Shown here in pieces: positions 16,089 through 24,925 of a stretch of DNA of 64,000 nucleotides. The translations under genes and the position numbers were made by a program. The notes beneath the pieces are model-generated. The model had not been told where the DNA came from, ran no database searches, and was given only the letters and a program-made list of their open reading frames with translations. Source of the stretch: JACVRW01 sp963808545 (GTDB taxonomy: Bacteria > Actinomycetota > Thermoleophilia > Solirubrobacterales > Thermoleophilaceae); assembly GCA_963808545.1 (NCBI GenBank), contig CAWEGB010000007.1, positions 372,001 through 436,000 of the forward strand, given 5' to 3'. Within the stretch, counting starts at the first letter, position 1, and every line of letters begins with the position of its first letter.

Positions 16089-16921
16089 CAGGCGAGGACC
16101 TCGTCGGGCCAGAGGTAGGCCGACTCGACGCGGTTGGCCAGGCTCGGCAGCTTGGCCCGGATCTCGGCCTGGCGCTCGAGGTCGAGATCGGCCGCCACGA
16201 AGGAGGCGCCGGTGGAGGGGGCTCGCGCGAGCACCTCGCCCCAGGGGTCGACGATCATCGAGTTGCCGTACGAGTCGCCCTCGGGACCGGGGCGGTTGCC
16301 CTGGCCGGGAGCGATCACGAACACCTGGTTTTCGATTGCGCGGGCCCGCAGGAGCACCTCCCAGTGCGCCTCGCCGGTCACGCGCGTGAAGTTGGCCGGG
16401 ACCGTGACGATGCGGGCGCCGCGCAGGGCGAGGATCCGGTAGAGCTCGGGAAAGCGCAGGTCGTAACAGATCGACAGGCCGAGCTCGACCCCCTCCGCCG
16501 TCTGCGAGAACACGATGTCCCGGGCGGGCTCGGAATGCTCGGACTCGCGGTACCGGACCCCGCCGACCTCCACGTCGAACATGTGGATCTTTCGGTACAC
16601 AGCCTTCAGCTCGCCGTCCGGGCCGGCGTGGACCGAGGTGTTGGCCACGCGCTCGTGTCCCTCGCGGCGCTCGGCCACGGAGCCGGCCACCAGGTCGATG
16701 CGCAGTTCGGCCGCCAGCTCGCGGGCCCAGCTCACCGGTCGGCCGTCGAGCGGCTGTGCGCCCTCCAGGTAGTCGCTGGTGGCGCCCCTGATGTCGAGGC
16801 GCTCGGGCAGGACCACCAGCTCGGCACCGTCCGTCACGGCGGCCCGCACCAGGCGCTCGGCAACCTCGAGGTTGCTGTCCACGTCGGTGGTCGATTCGAG
16901 TTGAACTGCGGCGGCCCTCAT
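16088..16921 (-). CDS. Carbon-nitrogen hydrolase (nitrilase superfamily, Nit/omega-amidase-like)
   Basis: 277 aa. The catalytic triad is visible: Glu40 in LVVLPER, Lys near 112 in YRKIHMFD, and Cys near 150 in SICYDLRFPEL. Short-form proteins of this type hydrolyse small amides such as alpha-ketoglutaramate or deaminated glutathione. First gene of the operon. ATG 16921 has AGGGGAG 4-5 nt upstream and lies about 11 nt after the predicted transcription start, below the palindrome-controlled promoter. Confidence 0.92.
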   Translation of the reverse strand: MRAAAVQLESTTDVDSNLEVAERLVRAAVTDGAELVVLPERLDIRGATSDYLEGAQPLDGRPVSWARELAAELRIDLVAGSVAERREGHERVANTSVHAGPDGELKAVYRKIHMFDVEVGGVRYRESEHSEPARDIVFSQTAEGVELGLSICYDLRFPELYRILALRGARIVTVPANFTRVTGEAHWEVLLRARAIENQVFVIAPGQGNRPGPEGDSYGNSMIVDPWGEVLARAPSTGASFVAADLDLERQAEIRAKLPSLANRVESAYLWPDEVLA

Positions 16922-16938
16922 CGCTCTCCCCTGGCCTC

Positions 16939-16980
16939 TTCATACCGGTCGTTGACTGACCAGTCAATCTGCAGTGTACT
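16939..16980. promoter_or_regulatory. Divergent promoters sharing one TetR-type operator
   Basis: The palindrome TTGACTGACCAGTCAA (16952-16967; 7-bp perfect arms, AC spacer) supplies the -35 box to both strands. On the + strand TTGACT (16952-16957) is followed after exactly 17 bp by TGTACT (16975-16980), and the DUF2804 GTG is 8 nt further, so that mRNA is probably leaderless. On the minus strand TTGACT (16967-16962) is followed after 17 bp by TATGAA (16944-16939), upstream of the nitrilase. A repressor bound here would block both. Confidence 0.82.
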
Positions 16981-16987
16981 GCGCCTC

Positions 16988-17824
16988 GTGCCCTCCGAGC
17001 CAGGCCCGCTGCCTCGTCGTGGTCCCGGCGTGCGGGCGCTCGGGCTGGCCCTGCCCCCGGCACGGATGCCTCAGTTGCGCGCCGGCCGGCCGCTCAAGCG
17101 CTGGCGCTACGTCGGCGTCTACACGCCCGCGCTGATGCTGTGCGCCGGAGAGGCCCGCGTGGCCGGCGTACCGCAGCGCTGGTGGGCGGTGGCCCTGCCC
17201 GACGGGCGGCTCCTCGAGCGAACCACGCAGGGGCGCGGCGGCGTGCTCGTCGAGCGAGAGCGCGTGCGCGTCGACGCCGGCCGGGTGCAGATCGAGCTCG
17301 CGCTGTCGGACGGCGGCGCGACGCCCGTAGAGGTCGCATCGCCGCACGGCCGCTCGTACATCTGGACGGCCAAGCGAGCGCCGCTCCACGTTCGCGGACA
17401 CGTGCTGGCCGGCGGGCAGCGCTTCGAGCTCGATGGCGAACACGGCTTCATGGACGAGTCCGCCGGCTATCACGCGCGCCATACGAGCTGGCACTGGTCG
17501 GCGGGAGTTGGGCGCTCGGCGGAGGGACATTCACTTGCGTGGAACCTGGTCGAGGGCGTGCACGACGCGCCCGTCTCCAGCGAACGGACCGTATGGGTGG
17601 ACGGAGTGGCGCACGAGGTTCCGGCTCAGCGCTTCGCCCCGGATCTGTCGGGCGTGGGCGATCTGTCGTTCCGGCCCTGGGCGTCTCGCGACCACTCGGC
17701 CAACCGGCTGCTTGTCCGCACCCGCTACCGCCAGCCGTTCGGCGAGTTCAAGGGCCGGCTACCAGGGGGTGAGGAGCTGGTGGAGGGCTTCGGGGTGATG
17801 GAGCAGCATGAGGTGTGGTGGTGA
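16988..17824 (+). CDS. DUF2804 family protein
   Basis: 278 aa from GTG 16988. DUF2804 proteins are beta-rich, related in fold to lipocalin-like/AttH and tocopherol cyclase-like domains; function unknown. Family-like stretches are RWRYVGVYTPALMLC, RSYIWTAKRA (aromatic-rich), HTSWHWSAGVG and DLSFRPWASRDH. GTG 16988 sits 8 nt after a TGTACT box and is the first usable start. Expected to be controlled with the nitrilase operon through the shared palindrome. Its 3' end overlaps the convergent DUF559 gene by 77 bp. Confidence 0.82.
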   Translation: MPSEPGPLPRRGPGVRALGLALPPARMPQLRAGRPLKRWRYVGVYTPALMLCAGEARVAGVPQRWWAVALPDGRLLERTTQGRGGVLVERERVRVDAGRVQIELALSDGGATPVEVASPHGRSYIWTAKRAPLHVRGHVLAGGQRFELDGEHGFMDESAGYHARHTSWHWSAGVGRSAEGHSLAWNLVEGVHDAPVSSERTVWVDGVAHEVPAQRFAPDLSGVGDLSFRPWASRDHSANRLLVRTRYRQPFGEFKGRLPGGEELVEGFGVMEQHEVWW

Positions 17825-18773
17825 GCAGCGCCTCGAGGTCGGCCAGGACGCCCGCGGCGTCTTCTTCGATCTGTCGCCAGGTGACGCGCAAGGTCGTCCA
17901 GCCGGCGGCGGCGAGCCGGCGGTCGCGTGCTCGATCGCGGTCGAAGGCGGCGTCGTCGTCGTGGAAGGCGCGACTGTCCAGCTCGACCACGAGCCGCTCT
18001 TGCGCCCAGAGGCAGTCCACCTCGTAGGTATGTCCGTCCGCGGTCAGATGAACGTTGGTGCTCGGCAGCGGCAAGCCGGCCTCCTCGAGCAAGGAGAGAA
18101 AGCGGCGCTCGAGCTCGCTCCGGGTGACGCGCTCCCGGACCTTGCCCGCCTCGATCAGGCCACGAAGGGTCGCCGTGCCGCGGCGCCCCGGATAACGATC
18201 GAGCAGATCGGACACAGACAGGCGGTCCTGCAGGCGAAGCACCTGGGCCTGCTCGATCGTCCGCTCGAGCTCATGACGCTGCAGGCCGGCCGCGAGGTCG
18301 AGGATGGTCCGCGGGGGGCTGGTGACCGGGATGCCGTCGACGGTGGTGATCTCGTCGCCCGGTAGCTGCGCACGGTGAGCGCGTAGCCCGAGTCGCCGGC
18401 CGAGCTTCTTCGGCACGGTGATCTCAACCCTGCCGCCCGATGCGCCACGCATACCCCACAGCGCCGCGGCGGACCGGTGGCTCAGCACCGCGCCGGGCCC
18501 TCCGGCCAGAACGGCGGCCATGAAGAAGGCGTTTCGCGTCATGAGCTCGCGCGGGACGATCGAGAGGACGCCGCGGTGGACGCGGTATAGGCGTCGCGCC
18601 TCGATTCGATACTCGATCGCCCGCCGGGTCAGGCCCGCTTCGAGCAGCTGTGCCGTAGAGAAGACTCCGTGCTGCCGGGCGGCGAGCTCGGCAATCGCTC
18701 GGTCGGCCCGCTGTCCAGATCGAGGGGAATGTTTGCCACGTATCGCGGGGTCAACTTTCCTCTCGCCGCCCAT
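17748..18773 (-). CDS. AbiEi-like N-terminal domain fused to DUF559 (Vsr-like) nuclease domain
   Basis: 341 aa. The N-terminal ~90 residues form an AbiEi-type winged helix (IAELAARQHGVFSTAQLLEAG, then RAIEYRIEARRLYRVHRGVL). The middle has the usual SHRSAAALWG and TSPPRTILDLAA segments. The C-terminal ~110 residues are DUF559 (VDCLWAQERLVVELDSRAFH; RDRARDRRLAAAGWTTLRVTW), related to very-short-patch-repair endonucleases, with D and E-x-D residues in place. Common in high-GC actinobacteria; true role unknown. No antitoxin or abortive-infection partner gene is adjacent. Confidence 0.85.
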   Translation of the reverse strand: MGGERKVDPAIRGKHSPRSGQRADRAIAELAARQHGVFSTAQLLEAGLTRRAIEYRIEARRLYRVHRGVLSIVPRELMTRNAFFMAAVLAGGPGAVLSHRSAAALWGMRGASGGRVEITVPKKLGRRLGLRAHRAQLPGDEITTVDGIPVTSPPRTILDLAAGLQRHELERTIEQAQVLRLQDRLSVSDLLDRYPGRRGTATLRGLIEAGKVRERVTRSELERRFLSLLEEAGLPLPSTNVHLTADGHTYEVDCLWAQERLVVELDSRAFHDDDAAFDRDRARDRRLAAAGWTTLRVTWRQIEEDAAGVLADLEALLTTTPHAAPSPRSPPPAPHPLVAGP

Positions 18774-18838
18774 GCCGCCATGATGCGCGGTGGCGTGTTA
18801 CACGTGGGTGACGCGGGTTACGGGGGTGCGACGGCTTG

Positions 18839-19858
18839 GTGAAGATCGGCCTGGTCGCCGTGGCGATGGCCTTCGCGCAGGCGCAGCCGGTGGAGGAGCC
18901 GGCGCGGTTCCGGGTGGCCGCCAGCGGTGATTTCCTCATCCACACGCCCGTGGCCGCTCGGGCGCGGGCGCTCGGCGGAGGGTCGCGCTACGACTTCGCA
19001 CCGATGTTCGACCCCGTCCGGCGTCACATCGAGGGCGCCGATCTGGCGCTCTGCCACGTGGAGACCCCGCTCGTGCCCGGCACCCCCACCGGGTATCCGG
19101 TGTTTCGCACGCCGCCAGCGCTCGCGGGATCGATCAAGAGGGTGGGCTGGGACGTGTGCAGCACCGCGTCGAACCACTCGCTCGACGTCGGCGAGTACGG
19201 GATTCGCACCACGCTGCGGGCCCTCGACCGGGCGCAGCTCCCTCATCACGGCACGGCCCGCTCGCCCGCCGAGCGGCGCCGGGCGGCGGTCGTGGACGTG
19301 AAGGGCGTGAAGGTCGCCTTTCTCGCCTACACGGCGATCTCGAACGGCCAGGCCGTGCCGAACCCGTGGAACCTCAACTGGGCCACCGCGAAGCGCATCC
19401 TCGCCGACGCAACCCGAGCCAAGCGCAACGGAGCCGACGCCGTGATCCTGAACCTGCACTGGGGCAACGAGTACCAGCACGCGATCTCCCCCGCCCAGCT
19501 GTCGTTGGCAAGGACCCTCACCAGGTCGCCGAATGTGACCGCCATCGTCGGCCAGCACGCCCACGTGGTCCAGCCCATCCGGAGGATCAACGGCAAGCCG
19601 GTGGTCTTCGGCGAGGGGAACCTCGTGTCCAACCAGACCGCCGCCTGCTGCCCGGCCGCCTCCCAGGACGGCCTGATCGCGCTGATCGACTTCGTGGCCA
19701 ACCCCGGCGAGCCCGTGAGGGCGGAGCGGATCCGCTACGTGCCCACCTACGTGAGCCAACCCGAGTACAGCGTGCAACCGGCGGCGCCGGGCTCGGTCTC
19801 CTGGAACCGCACCGTGAGCGTCGCCGGGCGCCGGCAGGGCATCCGGCCCCTGCGCTGA
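18839..19858 (+). CDS. CapA family protein (metallophosphatase-like), first tandem copy
   Basis: 339 aa from GTG 18839. A short hydrophobic leader (VAVAMAFAQAQ) suggests secretion. CapA/PGA_cap signatures: AASGDFLIHTPV, CHVETPL, STASNHSLDVGEYG, NLHWGNEYQHAI, GQHAHVVQPI and GEGNLVSNQ. CapA proteins have a calcineurin-like metal site and take part in polyglutamate capsule or peptidoglycan-related processes; no capB/C is nearby. It is followed after 16 bp by a paralogue. TTG 18836 is a possible start one codon upstream. Confidence 0.88.
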   Translation: MKIGLVAVAMAFAQAQPVEEPARFRVAASGDFLIHTPVAARARALGGGSRYDFAPMFDPVRRHIEGADLALCHVETPLVPGTPTGYPVFRTPPALAGSIKRVGWDVCSTASNHSLDVGEYGIRTTLRALDRAQLPHHGTARSPAERRRAAVVDVKGVKVAFLAYTAISNGQAVPNPWNLNWATAKRILADATRAKRNGADAVILNLHWGNEYQHAISPAQLSLARTLTRSPNVTAIVGQHAHVVQPIRRINGKPVVFGEGNLVSNQTAACCPAASQDGLIALIDFVANPGEPVRAERIRYVPTYVSQPEYSVQPAAPGSVSWNRTVSVAGRRQGIRPLR

Positions 19859-19874
19859 GGGACGCCGGGCGCGC

Positions 19875-21032
19875 GTGGACCAGGAAGCCCGCCTCCGTCG
19901 CCGCGAGGAGGCACGGGCGCGCATAAGGCGCCGTCGCATCACCGCCGTGGCGGCGCTGGCCGCCCTGGTTGCCGCCATTGCGGTGGTGGTGGTGCTGGCC
20001 GGCTCGGGATCGAACACCGAATCGGGCGGAAGCGGCGAGGCGGAGGACCGCGAGGCCGAAGCGCTGCCCGAAGAGCCGGTGAACCTCACCATCGCCGCCA
20101 GCGGCGACCTGCTGATCCACAGCCCGGTGTTCTTCCAGGCGTTGGCCAATGGCGGCGGGGAGCGCTACCAGTTCCGTCCCATGCTGAGGCAGGTGCGCCA
20201 GATCGTGCGCGGAGCCGACCTGGGGATCTGTCATCTCGAGCAGCCGCTCACGCCCGACGACCCACACGGAGAGCCAACCTTCCGCGCCCCCGCCGGGCTG
20301 GCGGGGGCCATTCGCTGGACCGGCTGGGATGCGTGCAGCATGGCCTCCAACCACGCCTACGACAGCGGCCAGGCGGGCATCGACTTCACCGTCGGGCGGC
20401 TCGACGCGAACAGGATTGCCCACTCGGGCACCAACGCGAGCAGAGACGCCCCGCGCGCCGCGCTCATCGAGGCGAAGGGCGTGAAGGTGGCCCTGCTCTC
20501 CTACACCACCCGCATCATCGGCATGCCGATGCCCGACAACGACTGGGCCCTCAACATGGCCGAGCCGAAGCGCATGCTGGCCGACGCGCGTGCCGCCCGC
20601 GAGGCCGGCGCGGCGGTGGTGATCGTGTCGCTGCACTGGGGTGACGAGTACGTGCACGCGCCCAGCACGCTGCAACGCAGGCTCGCCCGCACCCTTACGA
20701 AGTCCCCCGACGTGACCGCCGTGATCGGCCAGCACGTGCACGTGGTGCAGCCGATCCGCAAGGTCAACGGCAAGCCGGTGGTGTTCGGCGAGGGCAATCT
20801 GCTCTCCAACCAGACCGCCGACTGCTGCCCCGTCGAGTCGCAGGACGGCATGGTCGTGCTGCTCGAGGTCACGGCCGGGCCGGACGGGGCGGCGGTCGAG
20901 CGCGTGCGCTACGTGCCCACCTGGGTGCAGCATCCCGGCTTCGAGGTGATCCGCGCCACCGGCGAGTCGCGCCGGCGCACGATCGGCTACGCCGGCCGGG
21001 CGCCCTGGCTTCAGCCCCTCTCTGCCCGTTAG
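19875..21032 (+). CDS. CapA family protein, second tandem copy (membrane-anchored)
   Basis: 385 aa from GTG 19875. An Arg-rich cytoplasmic N-terminus (~22 residues) and one signal-anchor helix (residues ~23-42) precede a Ser/Gly/Glu-rich linker and the CapA domain: AASGDLLIHSPV, CHLEQPL, ASNHAYDSGQ, LHWGDEYVHA, GQHVHVVQPI, GEGNLLSNQTA. The domain is clearly a duplicate of the upstream protein (both share GKPVVFGEGNL and a CCP motif). Different anchors imply different places of action. Same operon. Confidence 0.88.
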   Translation: MDQEARLRRREEARARIRRRRITAVAALAALVAAIAVVVVLAGSGSNTESGGSGEAEDREAEALPEEPVNLTIAASGDLLIHSPVFFQALANGGGERYQFRPMLRQVRQIVRGADLGICHLEQPLTPDDPHGEPTFRAPAGLAGAIRWTGWDACSMASNHAYDSGQAGIDFTVGRLDANRIAHSGTNASRDAPRAALIEAKGVKVALLSYTTRIIGMPMPDNDWALNMAEPKRMLADARAAREAGAAVVIVSLHWGDEYVHAPSTLQRRLARTLTKSPDVTAVIGQHVHVVQPIRKVNGKPVVFGEGNLLSNQTADCCPVESQDGMVVLLEVTAGPDGAAVERVRYVPTWVQHPGFEVIRATGESRRRTIGYAGRAPWLQPLSAR

Positions 21033-21043
21033 GGTCCCGCGCC

Positions 21044-22147
21044 ATGCAGATTCGCGCCGCCGTTCTCGAGGAGTTCGCCCAGCCGCTCGTGGTCCAGGAC
21101 GTGGATTTGGACGGCCCTGGACCCGGCGAGGTGCTGGTGCGCCTCAAGGCCTGCGGCGTCTGCCACACCGATCTCTACACCGCCAGCGGCGCCGACCCGT
21201 CGGGCTACGCGCCCACCGTCCTCGGCCACGAGGGCGCGGGCGTGGTGGACGAGATCGGCGAGGGCGTGACCAGCCTCGCGCCCGGCGACCACGTGGTCAC
21301 CCTCTTCTCCCCCCAGTGCCGCGAGTGCGTTCACTGCGTGAGCGACAAGACCAACATCTGCCTGGCCATCCGCGACGAGCAGAACCAGGGTCACCTGCCG
21401 GACGGCACCACCCGCCTGCACCGCGGCGAGGAGCGCGTCCGCCACTTCATGGGCACGAGCAGCTTCGCCGAGGCGACCGTGATGCCGGAGATCGCCCTGG
21501 CCAAGGTCGATCCCGACGCGCCGCTCGACGTGATCTGCACGCTGGCCTGCGGCGCCACCACCGGCATCGGCGCTGCCCTCTACATCGCCAAGGTCGAGCC
21601 CGGGTCAACCTGTGTGGTCTTCGGAGCCGGCCTGGTGGGCCTGGGCGCCGTGGCGGGCTGTCGCCTGGCCGGGGCCGAGCGCATCGTCGCGGTCGATCTC
21701 TCCGAGGAGCGCCTCGAGCACGCCACCCGGCAGGGCGCCACCGAGACGCTCATCGGCGGCCCCGACACGGTCGACAAGATCCTCGAGATGACGGGCGGCT
21801 TCGGGGCCGACTACACCTTCGAGGCCACCGGGCTCGTGGGCGTGATGCGCCAGGCCGTGGAGTCGGCGCGCATGGGCTGGGGGCTGTGCACCATCGCCGG
21901 GGTGGCCGGCAAGGGCGAGGTGCTCGAGGTGGTGCCGCGCTTCCTCATCACCGGACGGCGGATCGCGGGGGCCTCGTACGGCGGCGCCAAGGGTCGCGAC
22001 CGCGTGCCCGAGCTGGTGGATCTGTACACCGCCGGCGACCTCGACCTCGAGTCGCTCGTGACCCGCCGGGTGGAGCTCGACGGGGTCAACGACGCCTTCG
22101 AGGCGATGGAACGCCAGGACGGCATCCGCACGGTCATCACCTACTGA
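21044..22147 (+). CDS. Zinc-dependent alcohol dehydrogenase, class III-type
   Basis: 367 aa. Medium-chain dehydrogenase with catalytic zinc ligands in CGVCHTD and GHEGAGVV, and a structural zinc site CRECVHCVSDKTNIC (CxxCxxCx7C). The NAD-binding motif VFGAGLVGLGAV lies near residue 193. It resembles S-(hydroxymethyl)glutathione/mycothiol dehydrogenases and broad aryl/alkyl alcohol dehydrogenases; substrate not fixed. ATG 21044 is 11 bp after the second capA. Convergent overlap of 7 bp with the MerR gene. Confidence 0.9.
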   Translation: MQIRAAVLEEFAQPLVVQDVDLDGPGPGEVLVRLKACGVCHTDLYTASGADPSGYAPTVLGHEGAGVVDEIGEGVTSLAPGDHVVTLFSPQCRECVHCVSDKTNICLAIRDEQNQGHLPDGTTRLHRGEERVRHFMGTSSFAEATVMPEIALAKVDPDAPLDVICTLACGATTGIGAALYIAKVEPGSTCVVFGAGLVGLGAVAGCRLAGAERIVAVDLSEERLEHATRQGATETLIGGPDTVDKILEMTGGFGADYTFEATGLVGVMRQAVESARMGWGLCTIAGVAGKGEVLEVVPRFLITGRRIAGASYGGAKGRDRVPELVDLYTAGDLDLESLVTRRVELDGVNDAFEAMERQDGIRTVITY

Positions 22148-22857
22148 GCGGCTGAGCCGCGCTCGGCGCGCTGGCGGCGCAGCTCGCCCACCAGCGCCTT
22201 CTGGTGAAGCGCCGCGATTAGCTCGTTGAGCGGCTCGAGGCCGGCGGAGATCAGGTCGGTGGCCCGCTCGGGCTCGAGCTCTCCGGCCAGCCGGTCCATC
22301 AGCACCTGGACCTCCTCCTTGACCAGCTCCTCCAGCGCGCGCTTGTAGCGCAGCGTGTCGTAGACGGTGAAGCCGATGCGCTCGTCGTAGCCGCCGGCCC
22401 GGAAGCGGCTGATGGCCTCCACGATCTCCACGTCGCGCGGCCCGTAGCCCCGTGAGTTCGGGGTGATGACCTCGAGCTCGCTGAGCCGCTCGAGCACCTC
22501 CTGCGGTATGTCGTAGCGTCGCCGCAGCTCGGCCCCGGACACGCGCGCCTGCTCCCCGGCCAGCGCCCGGTCGAGGATGCGGTCCTCGAGCTCGACCAAT
22601 GCCCGGGCGCGCTCGGGATCGTCGTCGAGCATCGACTTGATCACCTTGAGCGGCATGAAGCGCTCTTCCTGGAGCTGCTTGATCAGCTTGATGCGCTCGA
22701 CGTAGTCGGTGGGGTACCAGGCCATGTTCCGCGACGTCTTGATCACGTCGGAGCCGCCACCCAGGAGCCCTTCACGGAGGTAGTGCTTGATGGTGCCGGC
22801 GCTCACCCCGCTCGCCTCCGAGAGCTCCTTCATCTTCAGCAGGCCGTTCTGGCTCAC
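22141..22857 (-). CDS. MerR family transcriptional regulator
   Basis: 238 aa from GTG 22857. N-terminal winged helix with MKELSEASGVSAGTIKHYLR and WYPTDYVERIKLIKQLQEER, the MerR signature (no metal-binding cysteines). The long C-terminal helical domain carries ELEPERATDLI and similar charged helices, so the inducer is probably organic, for example an acyl-CoA, as with LiuR-type regulators of branched-chain acyl catabolism. Last gene of the seven-gene operon 28767-22141; its GTG overlaps the stop of the CoA-transferase gene by 4 bp. Candidate regulator of the 25-bp element at 27121 and 31655. Confidence 0.88.
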   Translation of the reverse strand: MSQNGLLKMKELSEASGVSAGTIKHYLREGLLGGGSDVIKTSRNMAWYPTDYVERIKLIKQLQEERFMPLKVIKSMLDDDPERARALVELEDRILDRALAGEQARVSGAELRRRYDIPQEVLERLSELEVITPNSRGYGPRDVEIVEAISRFRAGGYDERIGFTVYDTLRYKRALEELVKEEVQVLMDRLAGELEPERATDLISAGLEPLNELIAALHQKALVGELRRQRAERGSAAQ

Positions 22858-24038
22858 GCCACCACCCCGTCCTGCTCCAGCGCATCGATCTCGTGGCCGG
22901 CCAGACCGAGCCCCCCGAGCACCTCCCGGGTGTGCTCCCCGAGCGCGGGGCCGGGCCCGGCGGGCGCGCCGGGTGTGCGAGACAGCTTGACCGGCACCCC
23001 GAGAAGGCGCACTCCGTCTGCGCCCGGCTGCTCGATCTCCACCACCATCTCCCGGGCACGCACCAGCTCGGAGTCGAGCGCCTCGCCGAGGTCGAGCACC
23101 GGCTCGAGGCAGCAGTCGTGCTGCTCGGCGAACTCGTGCCACTGGGCGCGCGTGCGCTCCAGGAAGATCGCCTCCACCTCGGAGTGGGCGTCGGATCCTG
23201 GGCGCTCGAACTGCCGCTCGATCAAGTCCTCGCGGCCCACCGCTCGGCACCAGGCCTGCCAGAACTTGGGCTCGAGCGCGCCCAGCGTGACCCAGCCGTC
23301 GGCGCACTCATACGGCCGATAGCAGATCAGCCTGCCGCTCAGCTCGTTGTCACCGCGCTGCGGCACCTGGCCGTCGCACAGGTACTTGGCCGCCACCATC
23401 GCGAGCCACGACAGCGAACCGTCGAACATCGACACGTCCACCAGCTGGCCCTCGCCCGACTGCTCGCGCTCGCGCAGCGCCGCCAGGATCCCGAAGGCCG
23501 CCATCAGCGCACCCCCGCCCAGGTCCGCGATCTGCCCGGCGGACTGCACCGGAGGGCCGCCGGCGTCGCCGGTGAGGCCCAGCAGGCCGTTGAGGCCCAG
23601 GTAGTTCATGTCGTGCCCGGAGCGCGCGATGTAGGGACCGTCGCGGCCGTAGCCCGAGATGGCGCAGTAGACGAGGCGCGGGTTCTCCTCGCGCAACCGC
23701 TCGTAGCCCACCCCCAGGCGCTCCATCACGCCCGGGCGAAAGGACTCGAGCAGCACGTCGTGCTCGGCCACCAGCCGCAGCAGCAGCTCGCGCCCGCGCT
23801 CCTCCTTGAGGTTGATCCTGACCGAGCGCTTGCCGCGGTTGAGCGACAGGAACAGCGCCGACTTGGCCGAGTCGTCGGCCCCCTCGTGGTAGGGCGGCGA
23901 CCAGCGCACGTAGTCGCCCATTCCGGTGTCCTCGACCTTGAGCACCTCGGCCCCGAAGTCCGCCAACAGCAGCGAGCAGAACCCGCCCGGCAGCAGCCGG
24001 GAGAGGTCGAGCACCCGGATGCCGCTGAGTGCGCTCAC
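22854..24038 (-). CDS. CaiB/BaiF family CoA-transferase
   Basis: 394 aa, family length. Class III CoA-transferase: GIRVLDLSRLLPGGFCSLLL at the N-terminus, ADFGAEVLKVED, and the catalytic-aspartate segment ARSGHDMNYLGLNG near residue 145, then QIADLGGGALMAAFG. Members move CoA between carboxylates or racemise 2-methylacyl-CoA. Here it could activate an organic acid for the carboxylase, hydratase and cleavage-enzyme steps encoded upstream in the same operon. Start 24038 overlaps the BKACE stop by 4 bp. Confidence 0.9.
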   Translation of the reverse strand: MSALSGIRVLDLSRLLPGGFCSLLLADFGAEVLKVEDTGMGDYVRWSPPYHEGADDSAKSALFLSLNRGKRSVRINLKEERGRELLLRLVAEHDVLLESFRPGVMERLGVGYERLREENPRLVYCAISGYGRDGPYIARSGHDMNYLGLNGLLGLTGDAGGPPVQSAGQIADLGGGALMAAFGILAALREREQSGEGQLVDVSMFDGSLSWLAMVAAKYLCDGQVPQRGDNELSGRLICYRPYECADGWVTLGALEPKFWQAWCRAVGREDLIERQFERPGSDAHSEVEAIFLERTRAQWHEFAEQHDCCLEPVLDLGEALDSELVRAREMVVEIEQPGADGVRLLGVPVKLSRTPGAPAGPGPALGEHTREVLGGLGLAGHEIDALEQDGVVA

Positions 24039-24925
24039 GTGGTCGGCTGGCGCGCCGGCGCGCCCAGCAGCTCACGCGCCTCCGCCACCGTGGCCGCGCG
24101 CCGGCCCGTGTCCTCCACCATGCGCCGGGCACGCGCGATCAGCTCTCCGTTGGAGCGCGCCATCTCGCCGTCGGGGAGATAGAAGTTGTCCTCCACGCCC
24201 ACGCGCACGTTGCCGCCCAGCGCGGCCGCCGCGGCCACGAGGCGCCACTGGTCGCGGCTGATCCCGATCACGCCCCAGTTGTTGGGGCCTTCGGGCCCGC
24301 CCGGAATCTGGTCCGCCATGTGAGCGAGATTGCGCGGGTTGGGGCGCACCCCGCCGGTCACGCCCATCACGCACGAGACCTGCAGCGGCTCGGACAGCAG
24401 CCCCATGTCGATCAGCGGGTCGAGGTTGGCCACGTGCCCGGTGTCGAAGCACTCGTGCTCGGGCCGGATGTCGAGCTCGTTCATGACACCCAGGAACTCG
24501 ATGATGGTGTCGAACGAGTTCTCGAAGACCGTCTTGAAGACGAAGTCCTTACGGCTCTTCGAGTACTTGGCGTAGTTCATCGAGCTCATGTTCAGGGCGG
24601 CCACGTCGGGACGCAGCTCCCGCAGATAGGCGAGCCGCTTCTCGACCGGCACGCCGATGGCGCCGGTGGAGTAGTTGACGATCACGTCGTCCACCGCGCC
24701 GCGGATGGCCTCGGTGATGGCCCGGAAATCCTCGATCTCGTAGCTCGGCACGCCCTCGGGAGTGCGGGCGTGGATGTGGATCATCGAGCAGCCCTCGTCC
24801 ACGGCCCGGCGCGCCTCCTCGGCGTACTCCTCCGGCGTGTAGGGGATCGCCGGGCACTGCTCGCGGTTGGCAACCGCGCCGGAGATCGAGCACGTGATCA
24901 CGCAGGGATCGGAGAAACGGCTCAT
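24035..24925 (-). CDS. Beta-keto acid cleavage enzyme (BKACE; Kce-like)
   Basis: 296 aa. TIM-barrel zinc enzyme that condenses a beta-keto acid with acetyl-CoA to give acetoacetate and a new CoA-ester. Motifs: VITCSISGAV at the start, SMIHIHART (HxH zinc ligands) near residue 50, NYSTGAIG near 84, ECFDTGHVANL near 160, and GVEDNFYLPDGE near the end, which carries the final zinc glutamate. The best studied member acts on 3-keto-5-aminohexanoate in lysine fermentation, but most act on other beta-keto acids. ATG 24925 overlaps the stop of the upstream gene by 1 bp. Confidence 0.9.
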   Translation of the reverse strand: MSRFSDPCVITCSISGAVANREQCPAIPYTPEEYAEEARRAVDEGCSMIHIHARTPEGVPSYEIEDFRAITEAIRGAVDDVIVNYSTGAIGVPVEKRLAYLRELRPDVAALNMSSMNYAKYSKSRKDFVFKTVFENSFDTIIEFLGVMNELDIRPEHECFDTGHVANLDPLIDMGLLSEPLQVSCVMGVTGGVRPNPRNLAHMADQIPGGPEGPNNWGVIGISRDQWRLVAAAAALGGNVRVGVEDNFYLPDGEMARSNGELIARARRMVEDTGRRAATVAEARELLGAPARQPTT

